Shown here: one piece after another, positions 17,857-26,626 of the stretch | Layout of the letters: each line of letters opens with the position of its first letter | Position numbering within the stretch: the first letter of the stretch is position 1 | NCBI GenBank assembly: GCA_029262315.1 | Contig: JAJCZP010000109.1 | Coordinates: 1-62,612, forward strand | DNA length: 62,612 nt | Direction: 5' to 3' | From: Deltaproteobacteria bacterium | GTDB lineage: Bacteria; Desulfobacterota; Binatia; UTPRO1 | Program-made: the position numbers and the translations under genes | The notes under the pieces: generated by a model | Database searches by the model: none | The model's input: only the letters and a program-made list of their open reading frames with translations | What the model was told of the DNA's origin: nothing

Positions 17857-19395
17857 TCAGTCTTCCATCTCGACACGTAGCCGAACGCCGAGTGCGCGCT
17901 CGAAGACGTCGGCCTTGCGGCGTACCGCCCAGCGCTCCAATTCGGCGTCGCGGCCGCCGGTGAACGCCCGGATCGTCAGCACATCGCCCCGCCGCGTCGT
18001 CTTGATGTCGCGCACGACGCCGAAATGGCTGCGGTCAAGGCCGTCCGCGATCCGGAGAATCCCCGCGAGCGGCGCGACGACCGGACGCAGCCGCTCGGGA
18101 AGTGCCAGCATCTCCTCATCACGATCTTTCGGACCGCTCTTACGATGATAGCGGGCGATCGCCGCGATCAGTGCAATCTCGTCCGGCTCGACGCCCATCA
18201 GTTCGCCGTTACGGATCAGATAGTAGCTGTGCTTCTGATGGCCAGTATGTGCGACGTGGTTTCCGACGTCGTGCAGCAGTGCAGCCTCTTCGAGCCAGTT
18301 GCGCTCGCGCGGACCGAGCTCGTGCAATCGACGCGTCTGATCGAACAACTTCCCGGCGAGCCATGCGGTATGCTGCGCGTGCTCGGCCTCGAAATCGAGT
18401 CGACGGGCCAAGTGCAGGATGGCGCGGCGGCGAACATCGGTGGTGGAGTCGCTATCGGCGATGTCCTGCCCGTGGCGACCGACGAAATCGAGAATCATGC
18501 CCTCACGGAGGGCCCAGTCGCAGGCAGTGAACGTGTGGACGCCGACCGCTTCGATCAACCAACCCAGCAGGATCGCCCCCGGGACGATGATGTCGACACG
18601 CCGGCGCTCTAGCCCGAGGATGCGTTGCCGCTTCTTCCGGTCGCGCCGGACGATGAGATCGCGCGCGCGCAGGACCTCTGCCGCTTTCATCTTGAGGGCG
18701 TTCAAGCGAGGGGGCGGCTGGCCGTCGTCGAGATGCGTTGCGATAGCGGCCACGTTGAGCGCCGTGCCGGAGGTGCCAATCATCGTCCCGACCTCGTGTG
18801 ATCGGATTTGCTCTGCCAGCGCATCGAGTGCGTCGCTGATCGTGGACTCGAGCTCTTCGACCTCGTCGGCAGTCGGCGGATCCGAAGTCGTCCAGCCCTC
18901 GGCCAATCGGATGACGCCGACCTTCCTGCTGTCGAGCAGCACGGCACGCTTTCCCTGGCTCACGACGAACTCGACACTGCCGCCGCCGATATCGACGATG
19001 ACGACGGGCTCCTCGCCAAGCTCGAGGGCGTTGATCACCGCCAGGTGGATGAGGCGTGCCTCCTCGGCCCCCGTGATGACCTCGACGTGGATACCGAGTT
19101 CCCGGCTGACCTCGGCAAGGAAATCCCCACCATTTTCCGCTTCCCGGACCGCACTGGTTGCCACTGCAAGAATGCGCTCTACCTCGTGCGTCTCGGCCAG
19201 GCGCTGAAAGGTTCGAAGTGCCTGTAGGCCGTCGGCCTGAGCCTGGCTGGACAGGGAGTGTGTCTTGAGTGTTCCCGCGCCCAAGCGAACCGATTCCTTG
19301 GCGCGGTCGACCGGGACGAAATGCCCGGCCGCACCTATACTGGCCACGACCATGTGGATGGAGTTACTGCCGATGTCGATAGCGGCGATCTTCAC
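17857..19395 (-). CDS. ppx: Exopolyphosphatase / guanosine pentaphosphate phosphatase family (Ppx/GppA)
   Basis: 512 residues. The ASKHA-fold phosphatase part has the N-terminal AAIDIGSNSIHMVV, the Glu-bearing ITGAEEARL and the phosphate loop VIVDIGGGSVEFV. The C-terminal third is an HD-type domain (LEEAALLHDVGNHVAHTGHQ). This two-part layout is that of Ppx/GppA, which degrade polyphosphate or convert pppGpp to ppGpp; the two activities cannot be separated by sequence. It converges on the anti-sigma gene with 30 bp between stops, where a short CTGACC/GGTCAG hairpin (17844-17860) may serve as terminator. Confidence 0.93.
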   Translation of the reverse strand: MKIAAIDIGSNSIHMVVASIGAAGHFVPVDRAKESVRLGAGTLKTHSLSSQAQADGLQALRTFQRLAETHEVERILAVATSAVREAENGGDFLAEVSRELGIHVEVITGAEEARLIHLAVINALELGEEPVVIVDIGGGSVEFVVSQGKRAVLLDSRKVGVIRLAEGWTTSDPPTADEVEELESTISDALDALAEQIRSHEVGTMIGTSGTALNVAAIATHLDDGQPPPRLNALKMKAAEVLRARDLIVRRDRKKRQRILGLERRRVDIIVPGAILLGWLIEAVGVHTFTACDWALREGMILDFVGRHGQDIADSDSTTDVRRRAILHLARRLDFEAEHAQHTAWLAGKLFDQTRRLHELGPRERNWLEEAALLHDVGNHVAHTGHQKHSYYLIRNGELMGVEPDEIALIAAIARYHRKSGPKDRDEEMLALPERLRPVVAPLAGILRIADGLDRSHFGVVRDIKTTRRGDVLTIRAFTGGRDAELERWAVRRKADVFERALGVRLRVEMED

Positions 19396-19482
19396 GTCGT
19401 CACGCTAGTTTACGCGAGCGACCGACGATGGACAACGAAGCGAGTGACACGGGGCGAGCGTAGGCAGTAGGATGCCGCCTTC

Positions 19483-21120
19483 GTGCCTTCGTTGACGCCG
19501 CCGAGCTGGATTGAGATCCAACGTGGAACGACGCCCGTGGTGTTGCTCGCACCGCACGGTGGCAGACGACGCGCGGCGCGCCAGCCGGGGCAACACAAGG
19601 TCAACGATCTGCACACGGCCGCGCTGACCGATACATTGGCGGCGCGGACGGGAGCGACCGCGATTGTCAATCGGGTACGCGATCGGAACGAGCTCGATCT
19701 GAACCGCATTACGCAGGTACGTGAGCACGCGCTTTGGCTGCCGGCCCTGCTCGCCGACGCGCTCGAGCAGGAGGTTGCCCGGGCGGGGCATGTGACAGTG
19801 CTCGTCGTCCATGGATGGAACATCGGGCAGGCAGCGTGCGACATCGGCATCGGACTGGTAGAGCGTGCGGGCGTTCTCGAGGGAGCTCGAACCGGATCGC
19901 CAACCGTGAGTGCTCGCTTTGTCGAGGAGTTGCTGCCCGGATTCCGCGCGGCGGCGGTCCGCGCTGGTATCGCGGTGACCGTCGGCGCGAGGTATCCCGC
20001 CGCCCATCCGAACAATCTCATGCAGCTGTTTACCGCCGCGTACGCGCAGGATCCTGACCCGGGCATTCGGCGCTTGGGCGCGTTGGCGGCAGCCGGAACG
20101 CTCGATGCCGTGCAACTCGAGCTCGGCATCCCACTCCGCTGGCCGGGAGTGATGCGCGAACGGATGATCGAGCTTTTGGTGTCGGCGCTGGGCGGCGCCG
20201 CGTCCACAGACCCGCTCACGCGGACGTCGCCAGCTTTACCAAGCCGCCTCGGGTGTCGGGGACGCGTGACCGAACGGCGTGCACTTCAGTTCGCTCACGA
20301 CGACTTGTTCGGTCTTACCGCCGTCGAGGTCGGCGAGACCGGAAGTGTCGGTGGACGGTTGCTTCTCAGCACCGAGGCCGGAGCGGTAACGCTGTTCACA
20401 GGTGAGCTCGGTGACCGCACTGGCCCCCGGTGGCACGTCCCGCCGCTTCGCTACGATGACGATGGTGATCGCTGGTCGTTGCGCTACCGGGGCGCGGTCC
20501 TATCGTTCGGTAGTCTCGAGCCGTTCCTCGATCTGGAGAACGGGCTTGCCGACGGGCGGCTGGTGGATGCGGATGTCGAACTCGAGTTTCGCGCTCGTGC
20601 CATTGCGAACGCAGATGCGCAGGACGCACGCAACCCACTGACATTCGGAGATCTGACCGGACACGTCACCCTGGCGGATCGGTCGATCGGCATCGAGACG
20701 GTCGGCCTGCGGACTGATGGCGGCGGAGCGCCCACGCGAGGTCTTCCGTCGCTGCGGCTGGTTTTTCCGCAGGCGTCGTTCGGCGCGCTCGCGCTCGCCT
20801 CTCTTTCAGGGGTCGTCGACGCGGGCGAGTTGCGGTTCGCCCTCGCTGGTCACGCCGAACGCGAGGGCCGACGCGAGGCGATCACCGGGACCGCCGTTGT
20901 CCAACTCGGGACGGAGGCGGCTACCCTCGTCGCGCGAGTGGGCGCACGTGAACTCATTGGTCGGGTGGAACGCCTCATTCCGATCCGCCGGCCGGGGCGA
21001 CCTGGCATGATCTTGCACACGACCTACGGCCTCTGCCAGCTCGCCGAGACACCGGTCGCGACGGGTTGGATCGAACTCGTGACGGAGCACGCGATTCCCG
21101 TCACCCCTCAGGAAGCGTGA
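19483..21120 (+). CDS. N-formylglutamate-amidohydrolase-like domain fused to an unassigned beta-rich domain
   Basis: 545 residues with a GTG start. Residues 1-240 resemble the FGase family: VVLLAPHGG, ADT-like NDLHTAALTD, RDRNELDLNR and VLVVHGW, placing His/Asp/Glu metal or catalytic residues as in that family; FGases hydrolyse N-formylglutamate in histidine degradation. Residues 270-545 are strand-rich (VGGRLLLSTEAGAVTLFTGE, DVELEFRARAIANAD) and look like a lipocalin or CrtC-like fold, which is not part of known FGases. No histidine-degradation gene is nearby. The 3' end overlaps the convergent cytochrome gene by 20 bp. Confidence 0.6.
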   Translation: MPSLTPPSWIEIQRGTTPVVLLAPHGGRRRAARQPGQHKVNDLHTAALTDTLAARTGATAIVNRVRDRNELDLNRITQVREHALWLPALLADALEQEVARAGHVTVLVVHGWNIGQAACDIGIGLVERAGVLEGARTGSPTVSARFVEELLPGFRAAAVRAGIAVTVGARYPAAHPNNLMQLFTAAYAQDPDPGIRRLGALAAAGTLDAVQLELGIPLRWPGVMRERMIELLVSALGGAASTDPLTRTSPALPSRLGCRGRVTERRALQFAHDDLFGLTAVEVGETGSVGGRLLLSTEAGAVTLFTGELGDRTGPRWHVPPLRYDDDGDRWSLRYRGAVLSFGSLEPFLDLENGLADGRLVDADVELEFRARAIANADAQDARNPLTFGDLTGHVTLADRSIGIETVGLRTDGGGAPTRGLPSLRLVFPQASFGALALASLSGVVDAGELRFALAGHAEREGRREAITGTAVVQLGTEAATLVARVGARELIGRVERLIPIRRPGRPGMILHTTYGLCQLAETPVATGWIELVTEHAIPVTPQEA

Positions 21121-22852
21121 ACGGGATCCAGGAGGATATGGCGTGGCGTGGGCCGTGCTCCCCCTGCGATCCCTCCCAGAGTTGCAACGATAGCGCCAAA
21201 CGGGCGCCAGGACGCAAGAGCTGCCGCGTCTCTGGGGCGACCCGTGAGCGGGCCAGCACGAGCTGCCAGCGGCCGTTGTCGAAGGAGGCGGAGGCGCAGC
21301 AGCCGTCGACTTCGGACGGCTGCTGCGCCTCGGACGACCAGCGCAAGCGCGCCTGCAGCGGTCCGTCTTCGTGGCCCTCGAGGGGCGGCAATGGGCCCTC
21401 TTCGGGGACGCGAATCAGCCTCAGGGACGCCTGGTCGGGCAGTCGCCATCGTCCGGGGCGTCGGGGATCATCGACCGACTGCGCCACCAGCGCCACGTCC
21501 TCGGACGCCCTGTCCTCGAAGGGATCGTCCCAGGCGAGATGAAACGCAAGCTCGTCCGCGAACCAGCCTACGCGTACCTCCGCGACGTCGATCGCCGGGC
21601 GATGCCACCGCGGTGCGACGAAGCTCTGAGGGCCGAGCGGGATGCTCGTCGGGTCGAGTGTGGTCCAATACCGATCGTTGGGGTCACGTGGCAGCCGGCG
21701 CGTGGATCTCCGGACAGGAAGCACGATGGGCACCACCGGACGGGCCTCGCCGAGACTTCTCACGTAGTGCGCCAAGGCCCAGAGGTCGTCCGTCTCGAGC
21801 ACCTCGCCATAGCTGGGCATGGGTGTCCCGTTCAATCCGTTTCCGATCGTCCGTGCGAGACTCGCCACGTCCACGCCGCCCTTCAACCTCCAGGGTCGTC
21901 GCAGATTGGCCGGGAGGGACGCCCGACCGCCGTCGTCCCGGAGTTCGCGTCCGGACGGACCGTCGCCGCGGCCGTCGACTCCGTGACATTGCCAGCAGCG
22001 GGCTTCGTCGTAGAGAACCCGACCGCGGGCGATCTCCTCCTCGCCACCCGCCGGCGGCACGGCGCCTGTCGCCTGCTCAGGGTCTGGATCGAGTGTGGTC
22101 AGGGCTCCGACGAAGGCGGCGAGCTGCTCGATCCGGTCATGTCCGAGCGCGCCGAATCTCCCCATTGCGGTCACGCCGAGGCCCCGTTCCAGGCTCGCCG
22201 ACAGATCGGCGATGTGCGGTCCCTCGCCCGAGGGTGACGATCGAAACCGGTACCAAGATCGCGTGAGATCACGAGGGCGCGGAATCAGTTCCGCTGCGAG
22301 TGGACCATCGCCCTCACCGCTCGGTCCGTGACAGCTGGCGCAGCGGGCGCGAAAGAGGCGCGCACCGTCTGAGTCTTCGGCCTGCAGCTCGCGACCCAGG
22401 TGCGCGAGCAGCGCGACGATGGCTCGTGCCTGTCGATCACTCAGCACGTCGCCGAAGGCGGGCATTGCGTTCTCCGCGCCGTCTTCCGGCGGCGAGCCGC
22501 GGAGGATGTGCTCGACGAGTGTCTGCCCGTCCGCGGCGGCCGCAGCCAACGGCCGCAGGTCTGGTGCAGGCGTCCGGAAGGTGGCCGCATAGGGCCCATC
22601 CCCGGCGCCGAGATTGCCGTGACAAGACCGACAATGGCGCTGGAATAGCAGCCAGGCCTCGGCCTGGCGTGAGGCGGGACGCACCCGCTCGAAGGCGGTG
22701 GCCACCCAGGACGGCGCGCACGCGGTCGTAGTTGTGGTCGTGGCGAGGGCGAGCGCGAGGACGGCGGTGCGGAAGCCGTCAGGAAACCGTGTGCCGAGAA
22801 CGACACGGGGCACCACACCCTTTCGGTGCGATGCCCCGTGTACGAGCTGCAT
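21101..22852 (-). CDS. Triple c-type haem cytochrome with ethylbenzene-dehydrogenase-gamma-like haem-binding domain
   Basis: 583 residues. A signal peptide (VLALALATTTTTTACA, possibly a lipobox ending TTTAC) is followed by three cytochrome c domains with CRSCH, CASCH and CWQCH, each with a downstream Met-bearing segment (NAMPAFGDVL, TAMGRFGALG, TPMPSYGEVL). From about residue 390 the protein resembles the b-haem-binding domain of DMSO-reductase-family gamma subunits (RWHRPAIDVAEVRVGWFADE, FHLAWDDP). It is the last gene of the leftward bc operon, 15 bp after the copper protein. It probably passes electrons from the complex to a periplasmic acceptor. The start could also be a GTG at 22816. Confidence 0.78.
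   Translation of the reverse strand: MQLVHGASHRKGVVPRVVLGTRFPDGFRTAVLALALATTTTTTACAPSWVATAFERVRPASRQAEAWLLFQRHCRSCHGNLGAGDGPYAATFRTPAPDLRPLAAAAADGQTLVEHILRGSPPEDGAENAMPAFGDVLSDRQARAIVALLAHLGRELQAEDSDGARLFRARCASCHGPSGEGDGPLAAELIPRPRDLTRSWYRFRSSPSGEGPHIADLSASLERGLGVTAMGRFGALGHDRIEQLAAFVGALTTLDPDPEQATGAVPPAGGEEEIARGRVLYDEARCWQCHGVDGRGDGPSGRELRDDGGRASLPANLRRPWRLKGGVDVASLARTIGNGLNGTPMPSYGEVLETDDLWALAHYVRSLGEARPVVPIVLPVRRSTRRLPRDPNDRYWTTLDPTSIPLGPQSFVAPRWHRPAIDVAEVRVGWFADELAFHLAWDDPFEDRASEDVALVAQSVDDPRRPGRWRLPDQASLRLIRVPEEGPLPPLEGHEDGPLQARLRWSSEAQQPSEVDGCCASASFDNGRWQLVLARSRVAPETRQLLRPGARLALSLQLWEGSQGEHGPRHAISSWIPFTLPEG
21291..21331. repeat. 17-bp perfect inverted repeat inside the cytochrome gene
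   Basis: GAGGCGCAGCAGCCGTC (21291-21307) pairs without mismatch with 21315-21331 around the 7-base loop GACTTCG. It lies within the C-terminal coding part of the triple-haem cytochrome, where it encodes Gln-Gln-Pro and Cys-Cys-Ala residues. A perfect stem of this length is unexpected in coding sequence and may be an mRNA hairpin acting near the operon end. Confidence 0.8.
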
Positions 22853-22867
22853 GCGTTGTCGCCGTGC

Positions 22868-23596
22868 TTACTTCTTCGCCATCTTCACGGTCAAGGTGGC
22901 CGTGCCGCCAGCGGTCACGCTCACCTTGTCCATGTGCTTGCCGAGAGTCTCGTGCCAGAACTCGATGTCGTAGTCGCCAGCGGGGACATCCCCCATCGAA
23001 AAGGCGCCCTTCGCATCAGTCAGCGCGTAGTACGGATGATCCTGCGAAATCCACCACGCGCTCATCCAGCCGTGCGCATCGCAAACGACCTTGATGCCCA
23101 TCTCCGGCTTCTCGATCGTCTTCTGCAGCTTCTTCTTGAACTTCGGCTGGGCTTGATTGAACGACGTGTTCGCCTCGGATGTGGTGTGGACGTTGTGCAA
23201 GATGCCATCGCTATTGAGGATGTCGATCGTCGTACCCGCGGGGAACAGCAGAACGTGCGGTGTGTACTCGCAACCCTTTTGATCGAAGACCGGGTTCGAC
23301 GCCGGCACTTCCAGCGGTTTCCCCTTGGAGATGTTGGTCAACCGTACGACGACGTTCGCGATGCCGCCATCGGCGCCGACGGCTAGCGCGGGCGAGACCT
23401 TCTCCTCGCCGCATACGGGCTTGTCTTTGGTGACAGCGATCTTTTCTGGTGCCGGGGCCGCGCCGTCGAACACAACCGTACCGCTAATGGTCCCACCATC
23501 GGCGACTGGGCCGCCATCGTAAGCGTGCGCGCCGGTTCCGAGTGCCAAGAACGCGGCCAAAGCCGTCAGGGTAACCGTGAGAGTCGAGGTTCGCAT
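22868..23596 (-). CDS. Exported cupredoxin-like copper protein
   Basis: 242 residues with a signal peptide ending AHA. The middle section is cupredoxin-like, with a candidate type-1 copper site: the His in ILHNVHTT and C-x2-H-x2-M in VVCDAHGWM. An early part (TISGTVVFDGAAP) and the C-terminal ALTDAKGAFSMGDVPAGDYD form carboxypeptidase-regulatory-like beta sandwiches. ATG 23596 is preferred over 23605, which is too close to the AAGGAG ribosome site. It lies 77 bp downstream of the eight-haem cytochrome gene and 15 bp upstream of the triple-haem gene, so it is probably a mobile or membrane-associated electron carrier in this chain. Confidence 0.8.
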   Translation of the reverse strand: MRTSTLTVTLTALAAFLALGTGAHAYDGGPVADGGTISGTVVFDGAAPAPEKIAVTKDKPVCGEEKVSPALAVGADGGIANVVVRLTNISKGKPLEVPASNPVFDQKGCEYTPHVLLFPAGTTIDILNSDGILHNVHTTSEANTSFNQAQPKFKKKLQKTIEKPEMGIKVVCDAHGWMSAWWISQDHPYYALTDAKGAFSMGDVPAGDYDIEFWHETLGKHMDKVSVTAGGTATLTVKMAKK

Positions 23597-23682
23597 CGTC
23601 GTCATTCTCCTTTAGTAGCCATCGGGGCAATGTGCTGTGGCCCCTGAAATACATCTAACACGCATGAATGCGCGTGGTTGCG

Positions 23683-26364
23683 TTATGAGTTGGGATCCGG
23701 CGGTGGCTCGGCGAGGACCGTGGCTGCCTGCGCTCTCGGAGTCCCGAGGATCATCAGATAGTCACGAATGGCGTCGATCTGCCGGTCGTCGCTCCCGCCG
23801 AGCAAGTCATCGGGCCCGCCAGGATAGAAGCTTGGCATTTTGGTGCCCGGCTGCACCTGCTGTGGATCGTGCAGCCATTCGACGATCCAGTCCGGGTTCA
23901 AGCGGTCCTTCGCCATGGCGAAATCGGGTGCCCAGCCCTCTGGAGGTCCTTCGGGCTTATTGGCACCTTGCACGTGGCACGAGAAGCAGTCGAAGTAGTC
24001 CTTCGAAAGCAGGAGCTTGCCCGCAGTGATGTGATCCTCGGGAATGGCGTCGGCGGCGACGTGCACGAAGGGGACATCGAGTTCGGCCAGCGCCGTGAAA
24101 TAGTTGACGAGGGTGTTGGTCTCCTCGTTCGACAAATTGAACGTCGGCATCCGCACTTGGAGCCAGGGACGAATCGGGATCGGGTCCTGCAGGAAGCCGA
24201 ACAGCCAGTCGGGCTGCACCTTCGACCCTTCGCCGTTCAGTATCGGCGGCGCGAATGATGGCGTCTCCTCGTAGAGCGCGCGGATGAAGCCGCCTTGCTC
24301 GTCCACGACGTGGCACCCGGTACAGTTATACCGAGCGACGAGGCGCTGCCCCTCGACGATTTGCGCCTGGCGGCTGTCGTCGGCGGCGTAGCGATACTTC
24401 TTCGGTACGTATTCTTCGTTGCGGCCCGCGAGGAAGATGATGAGCGCCTCGATATCCTCCTTGGGGAGATCGAAGTTCGGCATCAGCTGTTCGATACGCT
24501 CGGTTTCGTATGTTCGGGGTGTCTTGATCTTGTTGTAGGTCCAATCGTACCAGGTGTGGGGGATGTCGCCGCGCTCGCCAAAGAAGAGCTGGTCCAACGT
24601 CTTGTTCTCGAAGGTGGAAAGCTCGACGCCGATGCGCGACTCGCTCTCCATGCCGGGGATGTCGTGACAACCGGCGCAGCCGAACTTGCGGACGAGCGTC
24701 TCGCCATGCGCCACGGTCGCGTCCGCATCGAGCGCGGCGAGACGAGCGGCGGGCTCCGCCTTCTTGGTGCCGAGCGTGAGCAGGTAGGACGCCACCGCGC
24801 TCGCCTCCCCGTCGGAGAGTCGGAGGCTCGGCATCTTCGATGCGGGCGAATAGTGACGCGGGTTCTTGAGCCAATGGAAGATCCAGCGGGCATCGGTCTT
24901 TTCGGCGATGTTCGACAGGTTGGGGGCGATGTCCTTGCTGGCGCCGAGCATGGGCCCGCGCTCGCCCGCGACGAAAGCATGACAGCCCTTGCAGCCAACC
25001 GATTGGGTCAAGGCCTCGCCTTCGGCGACCAGCGCCGCGTTTGCGGGATCGATACCCGAAGGCGCTGGGTGTTCTTCCAACCAGGCAGAGGATTCCTCCG
25101 CGGAGACGCTCAGGAGATAGGCAGCAACTGCCGTTCCGTCATCGTCGTCGAACATGAAGTTCGGCATACGGGTGTGGGGGCGATAGTCGTGGGGATTGGT
25201 GACCCAGCGGGTGAGCCACGACGGATCCACTTTGGCGGCAACGCGGCGCAGATAGGGTCCGACCTTGGTGAGTTCGCCGTAGTCGGTCACGAGATGACAT
25301 CCGTGACAGCCGAGTTCCTCGAAGAGACGCCGGCCGTCGGCCAGGCGCTCGGCGTGCGGGAGGTTCTCGACGTTCTGATGGCAGCCGTCACAGCGCGCCT
25401 GAAGCTCGTCGCCATGGAGGAGCGGATGCTCCCAGTGAATCACGTGGCCGTGTGCTTGTTCGGTACTGTTCGGCGCCGCTCCCTGCCCATCGTGGCACGG
25501 GGTGCAGCCCACCTGTTCCGGGGGGTGCTTAGCGAGCAGGAGCTCGCGATCTGGGTGCGTCGTCAGTGGTTGCGGGAGATCTTCGAAGCCTTTGCGGTTG
25601 ATGGCGATATGGCAGGACATGCAACGATCGACCCGTGCCACCGGTTGGTTGTAGGCGTTCCGATCGAACTCTTCGAGGATGGTCTGCTCGATCTTCGGAA
25701 CCTTGAATACTCTGAGCGGGCCACCGACGTGCACCAGCAAGCCATCACGCTGCTGCTCGAGCGAGACGGCTTCGGCGACGAGCTTGGTTACCGCGCTATC
25801 GGCCTCGGTGACGCTCGCGCGGAGGGTGGCCATCGCTTCTTCGACTGCCGTGACCTCGCCCTGGACGCGGTCGAGTTCTGCCTGCGCTTTGACGCGGTAC
25901 TCTTCGAGGCTGTCGACCCGAGCGCGCTTCTCTTCGGTTGCTCCCCCGATCTCTTTGGCGTGCTCGTACTCGTACCAGGCTTCTTCGAGCTCGCTCTTCA
26001 CGAAACGAACATCGAGATCCACGGTGGCGAGCTCATCGTTGAGTTCGTCGAGCTCGGTTTGGCGCGCGGACAAGCTGCGTGCGCCCTCGCCTTCATCGAA
26101 ACTCTTCCGGGAGGCAGTGGCGGTCTCGACCGCCTTCAAGTACTCCGGGTCTTCGGCCAGGCGGGCCTGCTCGTTCTGGAAGGCCTGGTCGGCGCGCTCG
26201 TATTCGACTTGCCGGAATTCGTGCTGGTAGTGCTTCCAGGGACGGCGGGAGATGTTGTCGTTCCAGACGGCCCACAACCCGGTCACCACCAGCGCGATGG
26301 CCGAGAGCAGGAACAACACGCTGCGTGATTTCTGTTCCTCGTCTATCTTCTTGGGGTCGCTCAT
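23683..26364 (-). CDS. Membrane-anchored octahaem c-type cytochrome with coiled coil
   Basis: 893 residues. A TM helix at 14-34 anchors the protein. Residues 45-205 are a long heptad-like coiled coil rich in Glu, Ala and Arg. Eight CXXCH sites follow at about 248, 287, 325, 353, 458, 563, 681 and 793 (CMSCH, CTPCH, CDGCH, CHGCH, CKGCH, CAGCH, CTGCH, CFSCH). Several are followed by a Met-Pro segment (HTRMPNF, ASKMPSL, LMPNFDL, RMPTFNL, TKMPSFY) that gives the sixth ligand in mono-haem domains. It sits in the Rieske/cytochrome b operon, which has no cytochrome c1 or f gene, so it is the probable haem c subunit of that complex. Confidence 0.9.
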   Translation of the reverse strand: MSDPKKIDEEQKSRSVLFLLSAIALVVTGLWAVWNDNISRRPWKHYQHEFRQVEYERADQAFQNEQARLAEDPEYLKAVETATASRKSFDEGEGARSLSARQTELDELNDELATVDLDVRFVKSELEEAWYEYEHAKEIGGATEEKRARVDSLEEYRVKAQAELDRVQGEVTAVEEAMATLRASVTEADSAVTKLVAEAVSLEQQRDGLLVHVGGPLRVFKVPKIEQTILEEFDRNAYNQPVARVDRCMSCHIAINRKGFEDLPQPLTTHPDRELLLAKHPPEQVGCTPCHDGQGAAPNSTEQAHGHVIHWEHPLLHGDELQARCDGCHQNVENLPHAERLADGRRLFEELGCHGCHLVTDYGELTKVGPYLRRVAAKVDPSWLTRWVTNPHDYRPHTRMPNFMFDDDDGTAVAAYLLSVSAEESSAWLEEHPAPSGIDPANAALVAEGEALTQSVGCKGCHAFVAGERGPMLGASKDIAPNLSNIAEKTDARWIFHWLKNPRHYSPASKMPSLRLSDGEASAVASYLLTLGTKKAEPAARLAALDADATVAHGETLVRKFGCAGCHDIPGMESESRIGVELSTFENKTLDQLFFGERGDIPHTWYDWTYNKIKTPRTYETERIEQLMPNFDLPKEDIEALIIFLAGRNEEYVPKKYRYAADDSRQAQIVEGQRLVARYNCTGCHVVDEQGGFIRALYEETPSFAPPILNGEGSKVQPDWLFGFLQDPIPIRPWLQVRMPTFNLSNEETNTLVNYFTALAELDVPFVHVAADAIPEDHITAGKLLLSKDYFDCFSCHVQGANKPEGPPEGWAPDFAMAKDRLNPDWIVEWLHDPQQVQPGTKMPSFYPGGPDDLLGGSDDRQIDAIRDYLMILGTPRAQAATVLAEPPPDPNS

Positions 26365-26406
26365 CTATCTCTTCCGCTCTTCCGCTCCCACACTGTCACT
26401 CCGCCC

Positions 26407-26580
26407 TCACGCTGCGGCGCGGTGCTCGATCAGCCGACCGATGTAGAAGATCGCCGAGCCTAGCATCAACAAACGCAACTCCGCGCTCATCGCGTTCGGC
26501 TCGGTCAGTCCGACGAACAGCGCATAGCCCACGTGGGCAAAGCCGATCAGCTGTAGCAGCTTGCCGAAATAGAACACCAT
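26407..26580 (-). CDS. 57-residue two-helix membrane protein in the bc operon
   Basis: Reads MVFYFGKLLQLIGFAHVGYA onward for 57 residues and is too short for most gene callers. Two hydrophobic helices are visible: residues 8-25 and about 35-50 (LRLLMLGSAIFYIGRLIE). It lies between subunit IV (47 bp upstream) and the octahaem cytochrome gene (42 bp downstream), same strand. It is a plausible small subunit or assembly factor of the Rieske/cytochrome b complex. No named family is recognised. Confidence 0.65.
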   Translation of the reverse strand: MVFYFGKLLQLIGFAHVGYALFVGLTEPNAMSAELRLLMLGSAIFYIGRLIEHRAAA

Positions 26581-26626
26581 CGGTTCGCACCCGCGCCACC
26601 ACCGGTAGTACTTGCGCCACCACCGG

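Noticed and set aside
24295-26328. 677-residue open frame opposite the octahaem cytochrome
   Set aside because: It is an antisense shadow in GC-rich DNA; the minus-strand protein has eight CXXCH motifs and fits the operon.
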